64,000 nt of DNA from Muricea muricata (GCA_963855995.1 OY979716.1:43870480-43934479); one strand, 5' to 3'; shown: positions 12,029-24,660, numbered from the stretch's first letter. Numbers and translations: made by a program. Notes: generated by a model not told the origin, from the sequence alone.

Positions 12029-12477
12029 TCATTTTTTATTCAGGACTGTATTGATAGTTTGCCAAGTTATCTTCGTATTATTTTTGTCTTTGGAAAATTG
12101 ATTTTCGTAATATTTTTTTGCAATTTTAATTAAATGGTTCAGTTTGTTTTTATACTTTTTGTAGTTTGTTTCAATTCTAGATGATGGTTTTTTCAGAAAT
12201 TTTTTGTAAAGTTGATTTTTCTCTGATATTGACCTCCAGATATAGAATTCCACTAGTTAACCACGGACTCTTAGCATGATTAACTGATCTATTATTTTTT
12301 GGATTTGTCTTTACTAAACGAAAACTTTTATTAATTGCCACTTGTAAATTATTGTGAAAAATACTACAGAATTGACAGGGGGTCTATTATAGGGGGATCT
12401 CGTCTCCAAAAACCGCGCTGTTTTTTAAATTTAAACCGCAAACCGCACACTCATTTTTCCTTTAAACGTAACCGCAT

Positions 12478-13205
12478 TTAAGCCGTGTTCGAACCGAAGC
12501 ATGATGAGGTAAATAAAAATGCAACACATTCCACAACAATTGTGTGGTAGTATATCAGTGGTGTAATCTGCCTACCATCGCTATTTGTTGCCAGTGTTAA
12601 ATGCGCAAGACTCAATGGCTTGGTAATGCCGGATTTAACCATATAACCAGCCTGAGATTTGTTACACACTGTTTCGGATGGGCCACCTAAATTCATTTTG
12701 CAAGTCTCTTTGGGTTGCGCAGATCCTCATTTCTTTTGTCCTATATGCATGGGGTCCACAAATGAAGTTGACAGTCCTCCTACCTCCTGGGTGGCGAATA
12801 CTGTTAAAAAATTCAATGACATCGTTATCGTATTGATGCCATCGATCATAGAATATTTCAACAACGTCCATAAGGTACTTATAAAGTATTCCATTTTTAT
12901 CGATTAAACCTCTACGTATGAGGTTGTCAAACTTGTAACAGAGGGTCAGCTCTTTGCACACTATATGCCACCCATTGATCGTCTTCATCAATGTCAGCAT
13001 CAACATCATTATCAACATAAATATCTACTTGGTCATTTTCAGAATCAGCAAGTTTGCTATCTTTAGAATTTTCAAGCTCCTCCTTTGCTATCAGCCCAGA
13101 CAATACCATCATCTGATTCCATTCTGGATTCATTGGAACAGTTACATTGTCTAAAAAGTGTATTAACAAGTATTTAGAACTACAATATGTGCTCCCTTTA
13201 ACCAA
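12478..13205 (-). pseudogene. Unrecognised protein fragment, frameshifted
   Basis: Reverse-strand pieces give MNPEWNQMMVLSGLIAKEEL, then a very acidic stretch (DVDADIDEDDQ). A second piece reads LIRRGLIDKNGILYKYLMDV, HQYDNDVIEFFNSIRHPGG and TVNFICGP. In another frame, MNLGGPSETVCNKSQAGYMV continues to about 12478. The overlapping frames and similar style suggest one gene with at least two shifts. I cannot assign a family. It resembles repeated transposon-associated proteins more than a single-copy host gene. Confidence 0.4.
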
Positions 13206-13209
13206 TTAA

Positions 13210-15540
13210 CCAACAAAATGTCAACTAGCACCAAATAGTTTTTTCTAATAATTTGTAGTTAATCCTTCACAGCATTTACAAAATGCTATTACCGTTAAAC
13301 TCCTCAATACATCGTAAGCTACCCTGTGCTAGGATATTCAAAGCATTAGTTAACTTTTTTATGTTCTCTGTATCCCTTAGTATGGTATTTAAATTTTAGG
13401 CCTTAAAATTTGGTTATAGACATTGTCTAACCTATGCCTGGTTAAGTAAAGTACCAGACATTCTGCCAAAGGAAAATTACTGTTTTATTAATTACTGAAA
13501 ATTACTGAGGATTACAATTTGTCCGGCTTAATTGCATTGGTAATCTGGGTAATATAGAAGCAAATTAATCTGCTAGGTGTTTCTCAGGGCTGTTATACAC
13601 ACAGCATGGCCCACTAAACATGACAGCCAAGTTTACATTTTAATTACGTGATTCTTCATTTCATTGCAATCCTATTGGCTATGTTAGCCATGTTAACCAA
13701 TTTCCTACACACCAACTTCAGTTACATTATGCAATTTGTTGAAGTATTTTGCAAACCTAGTTTTACCTGCAAGCCAAGCCAATTTTAGGTTGAAAAACAA
13801 ATGCAATATCAATGCAAGACTTTGTAACCTTTTTGGTCAAACTAAACATATATGGCATTTTGAGACAATTTTAAAGATGTCCAACCAATTCTCAAAGACA
13901 CTGCCACGGACATTTTGACAGGTGACTTACTAACCAATATTTTAACTTTAAGGCAATGTCAACAGAAAAATTATTTGTGCTAATTATTTAGCATTTAATA
14001 TGTATTTTTCAGTTTAATTGATAATTAGAGGCCATTACACTTGACATCGATGACAATGTCAGTTTCTTTAGACTATGTATCCACATGAGAAGCATCTTTT
14101 TTATTGCTTTTTGGTGGTACTTTGGCAAACATATCTTTGATTGATCGATTTCTCTTTAGTTGTAGTATTTTAGCCTATTCAGAACATTTGTTAAAGTGTT
14201 CTAAAGCAACAATTAGAGAATCCAGGCTTAAACCATGAAATATTTTGCAAGCGTAATATTGCAGTACTGTAACATAAAACAGGCAACATCAAATCAACTT
14301 ACGTCTTCTAAACCATTCTACCCTTCCAAGCATGTCTGAGTGATATCGCAACATTACACCAGGAACTGCATGGCAAGATCTATATTTAATAATGCCATGG
14401 CCACAGCACATTTTCTCCGGATTTTAGTTTTGTAGTTAGTGCCTTGTCTTGTATGAGCATGCTTCCTTGCAGTTTACCAAGTTCTACAATTTAAGCCATA
14501 GTTAAAGTATCATTATAAACACACAGGTAGTTACAAATACAGTATATAGGCCTATAAAGGCCAACAAACATTGGCCACAATTGTTCAGCACAGGCTTTGG
14601 TATTGTGGTTTTGCTTGCATGAACTGGTAAACAGTGCATAGTTTCAAAGTATAACACACTGGGAGCATATAAAAAACTAATTTTTGAATTTCCTTCTCAA
14701 ATATGGATCTATTGCATGACTATGCAAGCATTTGGTTGGCAATATTGGTCAGCAAATACTAGGAATTAATAATTCAGTACCAAAACAATACTAATATATA
14801 CAATACTAATATATTTATAAACAATACTAATATATTTGCTAAGCTTGTCTAATTTAAAAACATTGGATGTGAAGACTAAAAAGTGAGATTTATATCTCTG
14901 TCTACTTGACAGATGGACCAAGTACAGTATATATTTTACCTTCATTTAACTTTTGTTGGCTTTCCTCTGACAATTCTTTCTGTAGTCTTGGTTTAGCTGA
15001 AGTGACATTATAGGAACAAGATGCAAGTTTACTCCTGCCATTAACTTCAATCACAGTCGTGGATTTCTTGGGTGCAAACACAACTTCTACAGGATATACC
15101 ATCACTAATCCATAATGAAATTAAGAAATAATTTTAATATTCCAAGATTCTGTGAGGTGAAACACCAAGATAAAAAAGATACACTGAAATAACAACATTC
15201 TCCCAACTCGAACACCCACTTGTCATCAAAGTATTGTGTATCAATCCCTATACTGTTTCTTGGGTTTTACATGACATCATAAATTTAACTGGGGGTCAAT
15301 TCCAATTCACACACAGTCATCGGCGGGAACTAATTCTTCACTGTATGTGCAATTTCATGAGATTTGTTCACTCCAGTAAAACATAATCATCAATACATTT
15401 TGGGTTGACCAAACTCAGATTTACTACAAAATACCCTCATGAAGCCCAAGAATAGGCCCTTTTAGGCCTTTGTATTCAACCATGTATGTGGGCAATTCCA
15501 TAATTATAGATGCCTGTAACCAGCCTAGTCCCTAGGCCTC
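13210..15540. other. Long stretch without a supported gene
   Basis: Non-coding in appearance. A 67-codon reverse-strand open frame (14902-15105, containing EVVFAPKKSTTVIEVNG) has coding-like composition and could be an isolated exon, but no flanking exon or known domain supports it. Confidence 0.35.
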
Positions 15541-15562
15541 TCTGCGCCCGTCCAGTTTCCTG

Positions 15563-15570
15563 TGACGTCA
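15563..15570 (+). promoter_or_regulatory. CRE palindrome TGACGTCA upstream of a first exon
   Basis: A perfect 8-bp CRE (CREB/ATF site) lies about 30 bp before the ATG at 15600 in a locally GC-rich patch (CCAAACGCGGGGGAGAGG). Position and context suit a TATA-less promoter. Confidence 0.45.
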
Positions 15571-15599
15571 CCAAACGCGGGGGAGAGGACTAGCATAAA

Positions 15600-15665
15600 A
15601 TGTTTTCCAATATGGCATATCAACATCATCTGATGGAAGAATATGCCAAATATTTCGAGAACAAT
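15600..15665 (+). CDS. Candidate first coding exon, product unknown
   Basis: Twenty-two codons from ATG at 15600 (a second ATG at 15612 has better context) encode a peptide ending EEYAKYFENN and stop exactly at a consensus donor (AAT|GTAAGT, GT at 15666), phase 0. With the CRE just upstream this is the best host-gene start in the interval. The next exon was not found; the mobile-element nest beginning at 17225 may sit in its first intron. Confidence 0.4.
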
Positions 15666-16229
15666 GTAAGTATTGCAATTCGGTACTACTTATAAATGTT
15701 CGCGTCTATACTAGAAATATTATAATAGTTGTACAAATATGGGTAAATAGCTAAACTTTGGTTTGCTTTGAATATATATGTCGAAAAGTATAATTATATG
15801 AAAATATCAAGCATATTTGTTATTTAAATTCTCATGGAATGTAATTCTTGGAGTTCACTCTACCATTATGCAGTGAATCTGGGTGGGGGTCAACCACAGT
15901 TGTACTGATGCTTATGCTGTACTAAAATGAGCAAATAATATGAAATTGCACGCTTTTGCTCCTAAACACAAGGCCGCCATCACTTGCTTACGAGCAAGTC
16001 GGGGAGTAAATTTACAGATAATCCCCTCCGAATTACCTATTTTTAATAATTGTAGCTCAAGCATTTATTTTATATGTTACCATTAGCCACCTTTCCACTG
16101 GAATTTATCCGCAAGGACCATTGCAAAAGACGTGCTGACCAACAATGCAAAATGAAATTATTACTGCACATCACGACATAGGGTGAAGTAATAAAAATAT
16201 CAAAGAATTATAGCCCAAACAAAGCCTGG

Positions 16230-16317
16230 GTTGAATGGCCAAGACACAGGCGTTCTGGTGTATACTCTCGCTTAGGGTTTGAGAAATCATGGGTTCGATT
16301 CCTGTGCTAGCCCTTTT
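16230..16317 (+). ncRNA. tRNA-derived sequence (Leu/Ser-like head), probable SINE or pseudogene
   Basis: An A box (TGGCCAAGACACAGG) and a good B box (GGGTTCGATTCC) are spaced as in a class II tRNA, the first six acceptor positions mostly pair (GGGTTG with the 3' TAGCCC side), and a T-run terminator (CCCTTTTT) follows. The anticodon stem does not pair, so it is not a working tRNA. A Pol III-transcribed SINE head is the likelier reading. Confidence 0.45.
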
Positions 16318-16413
16318 TGCACGATATCAATGGGATATATGATTTCTAAATCCTGTCGATTCCAAAAATTTTTGTGCCTTAAAAGACGAAAAAAAATGTT
16401 TTCAGAACTCTTT

Positions 16414-16835
16414 TCAAAGAGAAGCTTATATGCAAGACAGAGTGTCCCATCAAATCGAACCATCTGGACTCTTCTTAAGAATGTCATTTAAACTAGAATT
16501 TAGTTCTTCACGTACATGTGGTTTATCTACTTCAAACTTGAAGGCAGTTCGATACTTTTTCTACTATAATACTTCTTTTCTCTTTTTAAAATGCTAAGAT
16601 AACAATAATTCAATTACCTTTATCCTTAGACCAAAAATTAATATTAAAAGAGAAGCAAATATGTAACACAGAGTGTAGAGTGTCTTCCATCAAATCGAAC
16701 CACCTGGACTGTTTTTAAAAATGTAATTTAGTTCTTCACACACTTGAAGGTTTATCTACTTCAAACTAGAAGGCACTTCGATACCTTTTTTTTCTATAAT
16801 ATTTCTCTTTTGTTTTTAAAATGCTCTGCCAGTTA
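16414..16835. repeat. Imperfect tandem duplication, unit about 240 bp
   Basis: The segment starting GAGAAGC (16419) and containing CCATCAAATCGAACCA, GGTTTATCTACTTCAAACT and CTTTTTAAAATGCT recurs from about 16660 with small indels. The joint near 16595-16650 (AGATAACAATAATTCAATTACC) is also found at 58862, just right of the large nested element. Confidence 0.65.
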
Positions 16836-17224
16836 TGACAGAGCTGTGAAAAATTAGCCTGTCAACTCATTCAGCTGTTCTCTTCTACGCAAATCTTCAG
16901 TAAAAGGCAAAAGATTTATTCGTGAATGAAAGAAAACCAGAGTTACTCAAATCATTAAAGCGATCATATTCAATATGTACGACATCCATGCAATCTATTT
17001 GTTGTGGTGGGCGACACAAGCTATGAAGCTGTGCAGTGATTCGAATATCCCGTTTTCAATTCTAACATATCCGGAGTATATTTTTTTCTGAGTAAACACA
17101 CCAAAATTACATTGTTTGCATTTTGAGTAATGAGCAATGACTCCGAATCAAACGATAATCAAAGATACCAATCAGCAAAAAATTTTTTATCTTAAGGCAA
17201 CAATGTAGGACGAGTCTCTCTTAA

Positions 17225-17252
17225 GGGACTGGTCATAAAGTATAGGGGGGAG
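17225..17252 (+). repeat. Left TIR of the outer transposon
   Basis: Starts GGGACTGG directly after TTAA and matches the reverse complement of 58832-58859 with two or three mismatches. Confidence 0.65.
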
Positions 17253-17782
17253 GCTACAAGAATTTAATTATTAAAAGGCTAATTTTGTGTGGTCTACCCC
17301 TAATTTTCCTATAAATATACATGACCCACCCCCTACTTGGCACTGGAAATTACAATGACCAACCCCGTGTTGTATTTACCCGTTTCTCATTGACTGATTT
17401 AAAACAACACGCATCAGTCTGGCAGTATTGTATATTCTATTTACTATTCAACCTTCTGTTCGCAATATCTAGCATAAGTTTGGTACATTTTTTAATTATT
17501 AAAAGATTCAATTTCATAACGACAATGAATGATATCATATGTTGTAGAACAGACAGTGTTGAAATATACTTGTACAGAAAAATGTAACAGTTATTGACGT
17601 CTTGCTCGAAATTTATTTCGGGACAATTCATGGTATTAATGGTCTTCTAAATATTGTGTATCAGTCTGTTTTGACAGCTTGAGATTGTTTTGCGCAACTT
17701 ATTGCTATTATGGTTAATCATCACAACGATTTCAATATTAAAATATCACCAAATATCGGTCTGGTACGATTTACTGTTCTTA

Positions 17783-20700
17783 CTACCCTGAATCCCTAAA
17801 ATATTGCCTTGACCTGTAAGTTGTCGCATGTCTTACTGCTCTTGTTTGATAAATCTCTTCTTCCTGTCCTTGGTCATCTTTTGACTCATCATATTCATTG
17901 CTGGAAAAACCAATTTCCTGCAGAACTATGTCTGCGTTCTCATCTTCATTAACAGGGACGTCAGTATTAATACCAGCAATAGTGTCAATCTCATACTCTT
18001 CCAATTCACTATTTTCGTATTCTTTGCTTTTTTCTTGGTCCTTGTCATATTCTTGCGTATAATTTTTTTCTGCATTCTTGAGCTGAGCTTTCGCCAGCCA
18101 AGCATTAATTAACAAGAGCTTGTTTTCTTTTTTCATGGTTTTGTTTCCCAGCTTGTGCCTTTCTAAAAAGATATGCAACACTTTGACTGTTTTTTTTTCA
18201 GTGTTCCTTTTCTATACATATCATCCCAATCATAATCATTGTATGACAATTGTGACTCAGCTTCTTTATCCTTTCTCGTCTCCTCTTTATGCTTTAATTT
18301 TTTAAGTTCCAGATACTGTAGATGCTCAAGATAATTACGCATATGCTCTTCTTCAACCGCAAAGTCTTTGGAGAAGGAAGCAATTTTATCACCGCCTGAT
18401 TAGCTAAGAGTTCCATTCTTTACACGTTTCTTGATCTGGGCTTGCGGTTGAAAATCATCAACTTCTCTTGGATTGCTTTCATCTGTTGTGTTTAATGTTT
18501 TGTTGTAGGGCAAATATTTCAGCTCTGGGAGAACGGTTTTGTCAGGTTTTGGCCATGGTACTCGCTGTACCAAATCATGAGCTGGGAATTTCACACAAAA
18601 ATCACATTGCTTGCTACTTGTCTGTTCACAATCTCCTTTCAAGAATTCAAGGTAGAGTTCACCACCTTGGATGTGTTGCTTCAGGAAGCATGCATGGCTT
18701 GGCATGTTTTTCTGCTTAGCTTTAGTTGCTGATGTAAAGTCTATGAGGTACTCAGCATTGAAGAAAAACTGTTTGTCTTTTCTTGCTGTATCAAATGACT
18801 TGATAAAATCTCCAGCTGGCCCAGGTTCATCCCGTATTCTGTCAGTAACATCTTTTGCGACTTGCCAGGCATTTTTTGCATTGCTTCTTCCTCCAGCTGT
18901 TTGATATCTTCAATTGAAAGTTTATCGATTTCATTTATGCACGCCGTCAAGAGGCCCACAATACTCCCACTTTAAATCGCTACCATCAACAAGGGCTTCT
19001 CCAATACTGGTGTTCGATCTTTCTGCTTTGTTTTGTCCACTATCGTTCTGCGCCCTGTGAACCCTGTTTAACCGATCCAAATTAAGAATTCTTGCTAGTT
19101 CAGCATCTCTATATTTCACTTCAACGTTTGTGCATCCTACACCTGGACCAGCATCGGTTGCCTCTAACAGATCTGACTTAACTTGTGGCAGATTGAGTTT
19201 CTTGATACTGTTTGTGTTGCTTCAATCTTTTCTAACAATACGATGAAACACTCCCACAATTGTTCCTTGGTAGCACTATATATATCCCCTTTGATTTGTT
19301 CCAAGATTTCTACAAGATCAGTTACAGTGTCCTTAACCTCATTACCCAGCACAACTTCTTCCTCTGGAATCACAGTCTTGTTTTCATCCCATTTTTGTAG
19401 TGCAGCCAGTTTCTGTTGCTTCAGCCAATTCAGACGAGATAATTCATAGGCTCTGAACTTGCAATTTGAGATTGCAGTGCATGACATAACATTGTCATAC
19501 ATTGTAGTATCTTGGAAATAGTATGCACAGTCATGAACTATATTGCAAAACTGCCTGAGCAGTAGGCTGCAGTATTTGTAAGGACCATCTTTAATTTCAA
19601 ATAGTTGGGGAAGTTCCCATCTTAAATCCATGATATCAGATCCCCAAACACTTCCACTACTACCAATGTAGTGCTTTGGTCTGTTCACTACCACTGCTTG
19701 ATCAACATCATTTACAATATGTGTCTTGCCAATGATAACTTCTTGGTGTGCAGTCATGAAGCAAAACGAAGATGGAGTAATATGAAATTTCGGTTACTAA
19801 AATCATGCTCTGGCAACTTTTTTTGCTTCTCTTTTGCTTCAGCGTCATATATTCTCCCTCGCTTCACATTTCTCATTCCCAGGTCTGTTCCAGGACAAAA
19901 ATATGCTTTGTCGTCCATTGACAAAATGAGGCCATGGTTTTCTCTTCCTTTCTGAAAAATAGAAATCTTAACATTCTTCACATGTTTATGCTGATAGTGA
20001 GTGCACTCGTTTGCTTCCCTTTTCGTTTTCTTTCTTTTTTACCCCGTGATTTGCATAAAGTGTTGTAGTGTGACGACGACCATGAGCTATACTTTTATCT
20101 TCAATTGCTTTTTGAATAAATTATTCATCTTCACTATCAAGCAATCGTGGTGCTCCAGATGACAATTTACCTCTCTTTACTCCATTCTTTTCGACAAACT
20201 GTACAGCCAATCTTTGTTTGCGCTGTTGAAAGCTTTTCATAGTTGTTTCATCTTCTCTTTTCTGGAGGCAAGCCACACCTGCTAAACGCTCTTCTAGTAC
20301 TTGCTTCTTAGTATCAAGGTCTTCCCTCCTACTCTGAGGCAAAAAATCACCCAGTTTTGCAATCTTTTCATCTATTTGATTCTTTTCCTTTTCAAGCACT
20401 TCCTTCTTTTCTTTTAGCTGCAGATCCACCATATCTTCTGCTTCTATCAAGGAATTCTTCCACTCTTGAGCAGCATCAATTGTATTGTGCAAAAAGTTTA
20501 CAGCTCTGTCAGCTTTAATCTCTAAAGCTTCAACATCTCTTCGACTTCTGGTTGTGAAAACAACTGCTTTAAGAGCATTCTGATCATATTCAGTGTCCAA
20601 TAAATTTATTATGTCTGGCAGATTTTCAGCAGTGAGTTGGTACCGCACAGTACTGTCCATGCCATCATTAATGGTATCTTCAAAACGTTTCAAAATCCAT

Positions 20701-21717
20701 TCAATGGCAGTCAAGTCATTCTCCAGTATGACATACCTGACAAACCAGTATCATCTTTTTAGACTATGCATCAGTACATATGGCAAAATTACTCTTGTGC
20801 TAATCCTAAATCTAACACTAAAACATCAACATTAATCCTAAATCCACCAAGTATCTATTAACCATAACCTTAAATCGAAGTCTAACCTGCATCTCTAACC
20901 CTAAACTCTATATTATTCCCAATCTACTGCACATGCACATGTATAGCATTGTTAATATAACCAGGAATATATTTTATTTTTGGGAGGGTTACTCTCGTTA
21001 AAAAGGAAGTGTATCATAAAATATTAAATTATTATTGGCCACTCATGTCAATAATAAAGCTGATTGGAGCATTCAACAGGAAGTTTACAAATTTCTTAGA
21101 AAGTTGGAAATGTGAGCAAATGAATTGATGCATTATTTTATCAACACTTCCATTGCAATGACAGTAATGGTAGGGTACCCCATATAAGCCTAACCAAACA
21201 TATGGTTTTGACATAAAACACAATCACCAAGTATCAAGCAAAAACAAAAATATATCCTAGTTCATGAAGGGCTACACAAATGTGCACACGCTTCCACCTC
21301 AATATTCATATTAATACGTACTACAGGTGTCAGTATTCATACTTTAATATGTACTACAGTACATGCAAAAAATCAAATGCATTAATAATGCACCCCTTTA
21401 CTCCTGAGCCAAACTAAAATCTTTCTAATATATATAAAATTTTTGTATATATAAAACTCATACCTGGTGGAATAAATTGTAGCTGTGCATACTCTGAGTC
21501 CATATTCTTCATTTAGAATATAATCTCGAAATTGCTGTTTAGTTATATGCTTATCAAAGAAGCTGATAAAAAGTCCATAAGCTTCTTCAAAGTAAAGAAA
21601 GCCCTTTCCTCGTGTATCAGTACAAGAACTATCCGCCAACAGTAGCCGCAGTATGAATAAAAGTGCTTCAATAACTTGGACTTTAAATCTGGCCTTCTTT
21701 TTCATATAGAAGTCCAA
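17783..21717 (-). pseudogene. Large D,D(43)E transposase-like protein of unnamed family, broken
   Basis: Reverse-strand gene with a first exon 21717-21464 (GT donor at CAG|GTATGAG) and a second from about 20739 onward. An N-terminal helical and coiled-coil part (20714-20121) is followed by an RNase H-like core. The core has D in LSMDDKAYFCPGTDLG (about 19915), YIGSSGSVWGSD, D in TDAGPGVGCTN (codon 19155-19153) and E in NRVHRAQNDSGQNKAERSN (codon 19023-19021), i.e. D(43)E. A cysteine pair (QCDFC), EVDDFQP and a very acidic C-terminus ending near 17783 follow. It is broken by an in-frame TAA at about 20122 and frameshifts near 19755, 19165, 18935 and 18720. I recall repeated homologues in cnidarian and sponge genomes but no superfamily name. 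Function as transposase is inference from the acidic triad and the TIRs. Confidence 0.6.
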
Positions 21718-21950
21718 TTAACCTTTCAGCTTCTCTTCATTCTCTACAACTTTACATGTTTGAAATGATTTACTATGAAATATTTCAACATTGTGTTTGC
21801 TCCATCCTTTCTTTATGTTTGTTTTCGGCTTTTATATTTATAATATCGCTCAATCACTTGTTTTGTACCCTGCGTACAGCTGTCCGCAGGCTATTGTTTT
21901 GTTGAATTGTTGCCCTCCCCAGTCCCCTCGCTAGTTAAAGCAAATAGCAA

Positions 21951-22409
21951 AATGGCGGCTGTTGAAAATGCATGGAAATGGAATGATGATATAAGAAAAT
22001 TCCCCAAGTTTGCTGAACTGCAATCGTTTGAAATTGCTTTCCGCAATGAGGGTGTAATAAAACTTGAGCATACTACTGACGTAACTCCTGAAAATCTTAA
22101 AAAATTAGGTTGGTAAATATTTGTATTGTTAATAATAATTTCAATTTAAATTTCATGCTTGAATTGGTTTTGTATTCTTTGTACAGAAGTTGTCAGAAAT
22201 GCAAGACATAAGTTTACAGCTACCTATTAAAACACACTTCCAATTGAAATTTTTGTTAGGGCTCACTGCAATTCAAATTAGAAGATTTGAAAGATGTTGG
22301 GAGAGTTCAAAACCTTGTCAAGCACTGGGACAAAAGCCAAGTCAAGACAACTCCAGCAGAAATTGTCAATCAATAACACGCTTAAAGATTTAACAAAAAA
22401 TGCAATGCT
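21951..22409 (+). pseudogene. Partner gene of the outer transposon, 5' part, split by the Polinton
   Basis: ATG at 21951 (MAAVENAWKWNDDIRKFPKF) opens an exon ending near a donor at about 22112 (TTG|GTAAAT). A second exon follows TTGTACAG at about 22189, and a third probably follows AAATTAG near 22275 (EDLKDVGRVQNLVKHWDKSQ). The frame stops matching at the Polinton end (22410), and the coding-like sequence resumes at 57458. It is divergently arranged with the transposase-like gene at 21717. Function unknown; a short helical regulator or DNA-binding partner is only a guess. Confidence 0.45.
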
Positions 22410-22550
22410 AGTAGTATAGTCACAGCTATATTCCACTTTGTCAGCATTTTTTTCAGGAGCTCTTACCCCTGTAATTTAGTTACCAGTCCGGCCGCATGGG
22501 GGTGGTGCGCATGCATGTTGACCGGAAATATGTCATATTGGTGGGAAATA
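22410..22550 (+). repeat. Polinton left TIR
   Basis: About 130 bp at roughly 90 percent identity to the inverted right end, including CAGGAGCTCTTACCCCTGTA and ACCAGTCCGGCCGC. The match fades after GTTGACCGGAAATATG. Confidence 0.8.
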
Positions 22551-23480
22551 TATTCATGTTGATCAAAAAAATGTCATTGAAATAATCATGTTTAACTGTT
22601 TTATGTGATTACGTTGTACATTGAGAAATCTGAAAAGTTCATAGGTTTTCATTGTATCGTTAGATCTTTGTATCGATATATGGTATGTTAGCGCGTTTGC
22701 AAGTGATGATTTGTGGCTTTTATTTACTGAAACACCATTTGTTCAATCGTTTTACCTGTTAGAACATTAAGCAGATAATATAAAAGTGGAACTATATGTG
22801 TAAATTGAGACCTAAAGTGTGCTTTTTCAAAGTTTAGAGGCTATGGATATATCGGAAAATTATTAAACAGTTCGCGTGAGATTAGTCCACCTATATCCAT
22901 GGATTCGAGTTCTTACGATAATGATATATGAACAAAGTCAAAGACATGAAATGTGACATTAACACTTAATTTGTTTTAAGCTTAATTATACTGTATTCTC
23001 TTCACAGGGTGTATCCCACACTTTTGAGGAACCTGTAAAGAAGGGAAAAATGAACAAAGCTGTATTTAACCAAACATTTGTCAGTTATATCTTATAACTT
23101 TGTACCGTGTGTGCACAAAGGTATTAAAGGAGAAACTTATGAGTTAAATTATGTAGACGGTTAGATTGTAAACACTTACTCATAGCGAGTTTTTTCAACT
23201 CACGCCAAAAATTATCTTTACACAAGTGCTCATCGAGCACCGGGTCTGGTGTTCTGACAATGTTAAAAGAACGCATGCTATTAGTAAAACGACATATGAC
23301 GACGCATAAGTAGAAGTAAGGTAAAAAGTACCTACTTGCATAGGAGGCAGCACCAAATGTTTTGATACACGTGCAACCCAGACACGTGTGTCTTATGTCC
23401 ACAAGACATTGTGCACACCAATTCACCACAACCGTGGTCAGGACATTTTTCTATTTGTAGGAGAAAGTAATTGTAATATA
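22551..23480. other. Polinton left arm, no recognised gene except a small Cys-rich frame
   Basis: AT-rich sequence inside the left TIR. A 101-codon reverse-strand frame (23429-23124) has a Cys/His cluster (CAQCLVDIRHTCLGCTC) resembling a short zinc-binding segment and then RTPDPVLDEHLCKDNFWREL. It may be part of an accessory Polinton gene, but no family is recognised. A short (AT)n run lies at about 23478-23499. Confidence 0.3.
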
Positions 23481-23569
23481 TATATATATATATATATATT
23501 GAAAATTTGTAATCCAGGCATATTTATGTGTTCGTATAAGGTTCTCCAGATTTTTGTTTTCTTTTTGGC

Positions 23570-23612
23570 GAGCTTTCGACTTATTCCTTCAAGTCTTCGT
23601 CAGGCAATGCGG
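23570..23612 (-). ncRNA. Hammerhead-like motif of PLE copy A
   Basis: Reverse strand carries CTGACGA, the GACTT/AAGTC stem and GAAAGC as in copy B. Confidence 0.4.
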
Positions 23613-24142
23613 GATTGTTTGGTGTGGTGTGATTTTATTTTGGTCTTTTTGCATAGGCGTAGTGAGCGTCTAATTGGTTGGTTTTGGATGATGTTGACTG
23701 GTTGGTTTTGTTCTGGTTTTTCATTGGCTGTTTGTGATCCTCTCGAGGTGTTATAGTGATGTTGGAGAGGCTGATACGCTACGGGGATGTCAATGTGTCT
23801 ATTTATTGTGGGATTTTGTAAGCTGTGCCATGCTTCCTTAAATTCTCGTGCTTCTCTTGTTTTGGCATGATTCAATATTTTTATCTTTGTCCAGTCTAAT
23901 CTGTGGTCGTTTTCGATGACATGTTTTGCCGAGAGGGATCGTTCGTCTTCTCGTTTGATGACGTTCTTATGTTCTGTTATGCGTGATTTGATGGTCTTTG
24001 ATGTTTCACCGATGTATACTTTTTCACAATCTTGGCATGGTATCTGGTATACTGCGTTTTGTTTGTCCTCATTGTTCGGTTGGCCTTTATGTTTGTTGAA
24101 GAGAGATTTGATTTTGTTTGTTGGTTTGTGTGCCACTTTCAA
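23600..24142 (-). pseudogene. PLE GIY-YIG endonuclease region, copy A
   Basis: Contains YQIPCQDCEKVYIGETSKTI, which fits the GIY-YIG N-motif of PLE endonucleases with the Cys pair seen in many animal PLEs, then RITEHKNVIKRED, HVIENDHRLDW and REFKEAWHSL. It ends HHTKQSRIA with the stop in the conserved 3' segment. The upstream link to the RT is broken near 24360-24660. Confidence 0.8.
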
Positions 24143-24660
24143 GTTGTATTTTTCAAGTATTCTCGCCGTTATTTCAGAAATTTTATTGATGTAGGGTAGG
24201 GTTATTCGTCTGAATTCCGGGTTGTTGTTTTCTCCTGCGTTATTGCTTTGTGATGGTTGTGGGCGTTTGGATCTTTTGTGGACAGAGTTGATGAAATGCT
24301 TTGGGTAGTTGTTCTTTCTGAAGGTTTTATAGAGGTGACTGAGTTCATGTTTTTTGCCTCGGCTGTGCTACAATGTGTGTCTACGCGAGTGGGGTGGTTG
24401 CTATTGTAGTTTAGTATTTGGTCGGTGTGGGTATTTTTTTGGTGTACTTTTGTTTCGATGGCGCCGTTGTCAGTTCTTGTGAGTTCGATGTCTAAGAATG
24501 CAATTCTTCATTCCGTTTCCTTCTCCATTGTGAATGTGATGCTGTCTGTGGTCGTGTTGATTGTCTTAAAGAGGTTGTCGATGTGGTGTGTTTAGATGAT
24601 AAAAAGTACATCGTCGATGTAGCGATCCCACAGTTTTATGTTTCCATCCTTGTGGATTGA

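Larger units (their letters stand above)
7865..12375 (-). mobile_element. CR1/Jockey-group LINE, 5'-truncated, interrupted by a DNA transposon
   Basis: Reading leftwards, the linker begins at about 12370 (PWLTSGIL, KYYENQFSKDKN), is interrupted by the insertion at 9228-11956, and resumes at 9223 (ANQFNKYFVETGP). The reverse transcriptase follows: QFGFRKNRSTEDAIL and DLSKAFDTVNHEIL, then GVPLGSILGPLLFLLYIN at about 8500, then the catalytic LYADDTN at about 8440. The C-terminus (LTYGNLVWGNTYPTRLKKL) runs to about 7870. The endonuclease and 5' end are missing and at least two stops are visible, so it is a dead copy. RT retrotransposes by target-primed reverse transcription. Clade assignment within CR1/Jockey is not possible by eye. 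Confidence 0.8.

Noticed and set aside
16230..16317. Functional tRNA-Leu or tRNA-Ser gene
   Set aside because: A and B boxes and a T-run are present but the anticodon stem does not pair and the acceptor stem is incomplete.
17321..17587. Forward 88-codon hydrophobic frame
   Set aside because: It sits in the non-coding 3' region of the outer transposon and has no domain, start context or splice support.
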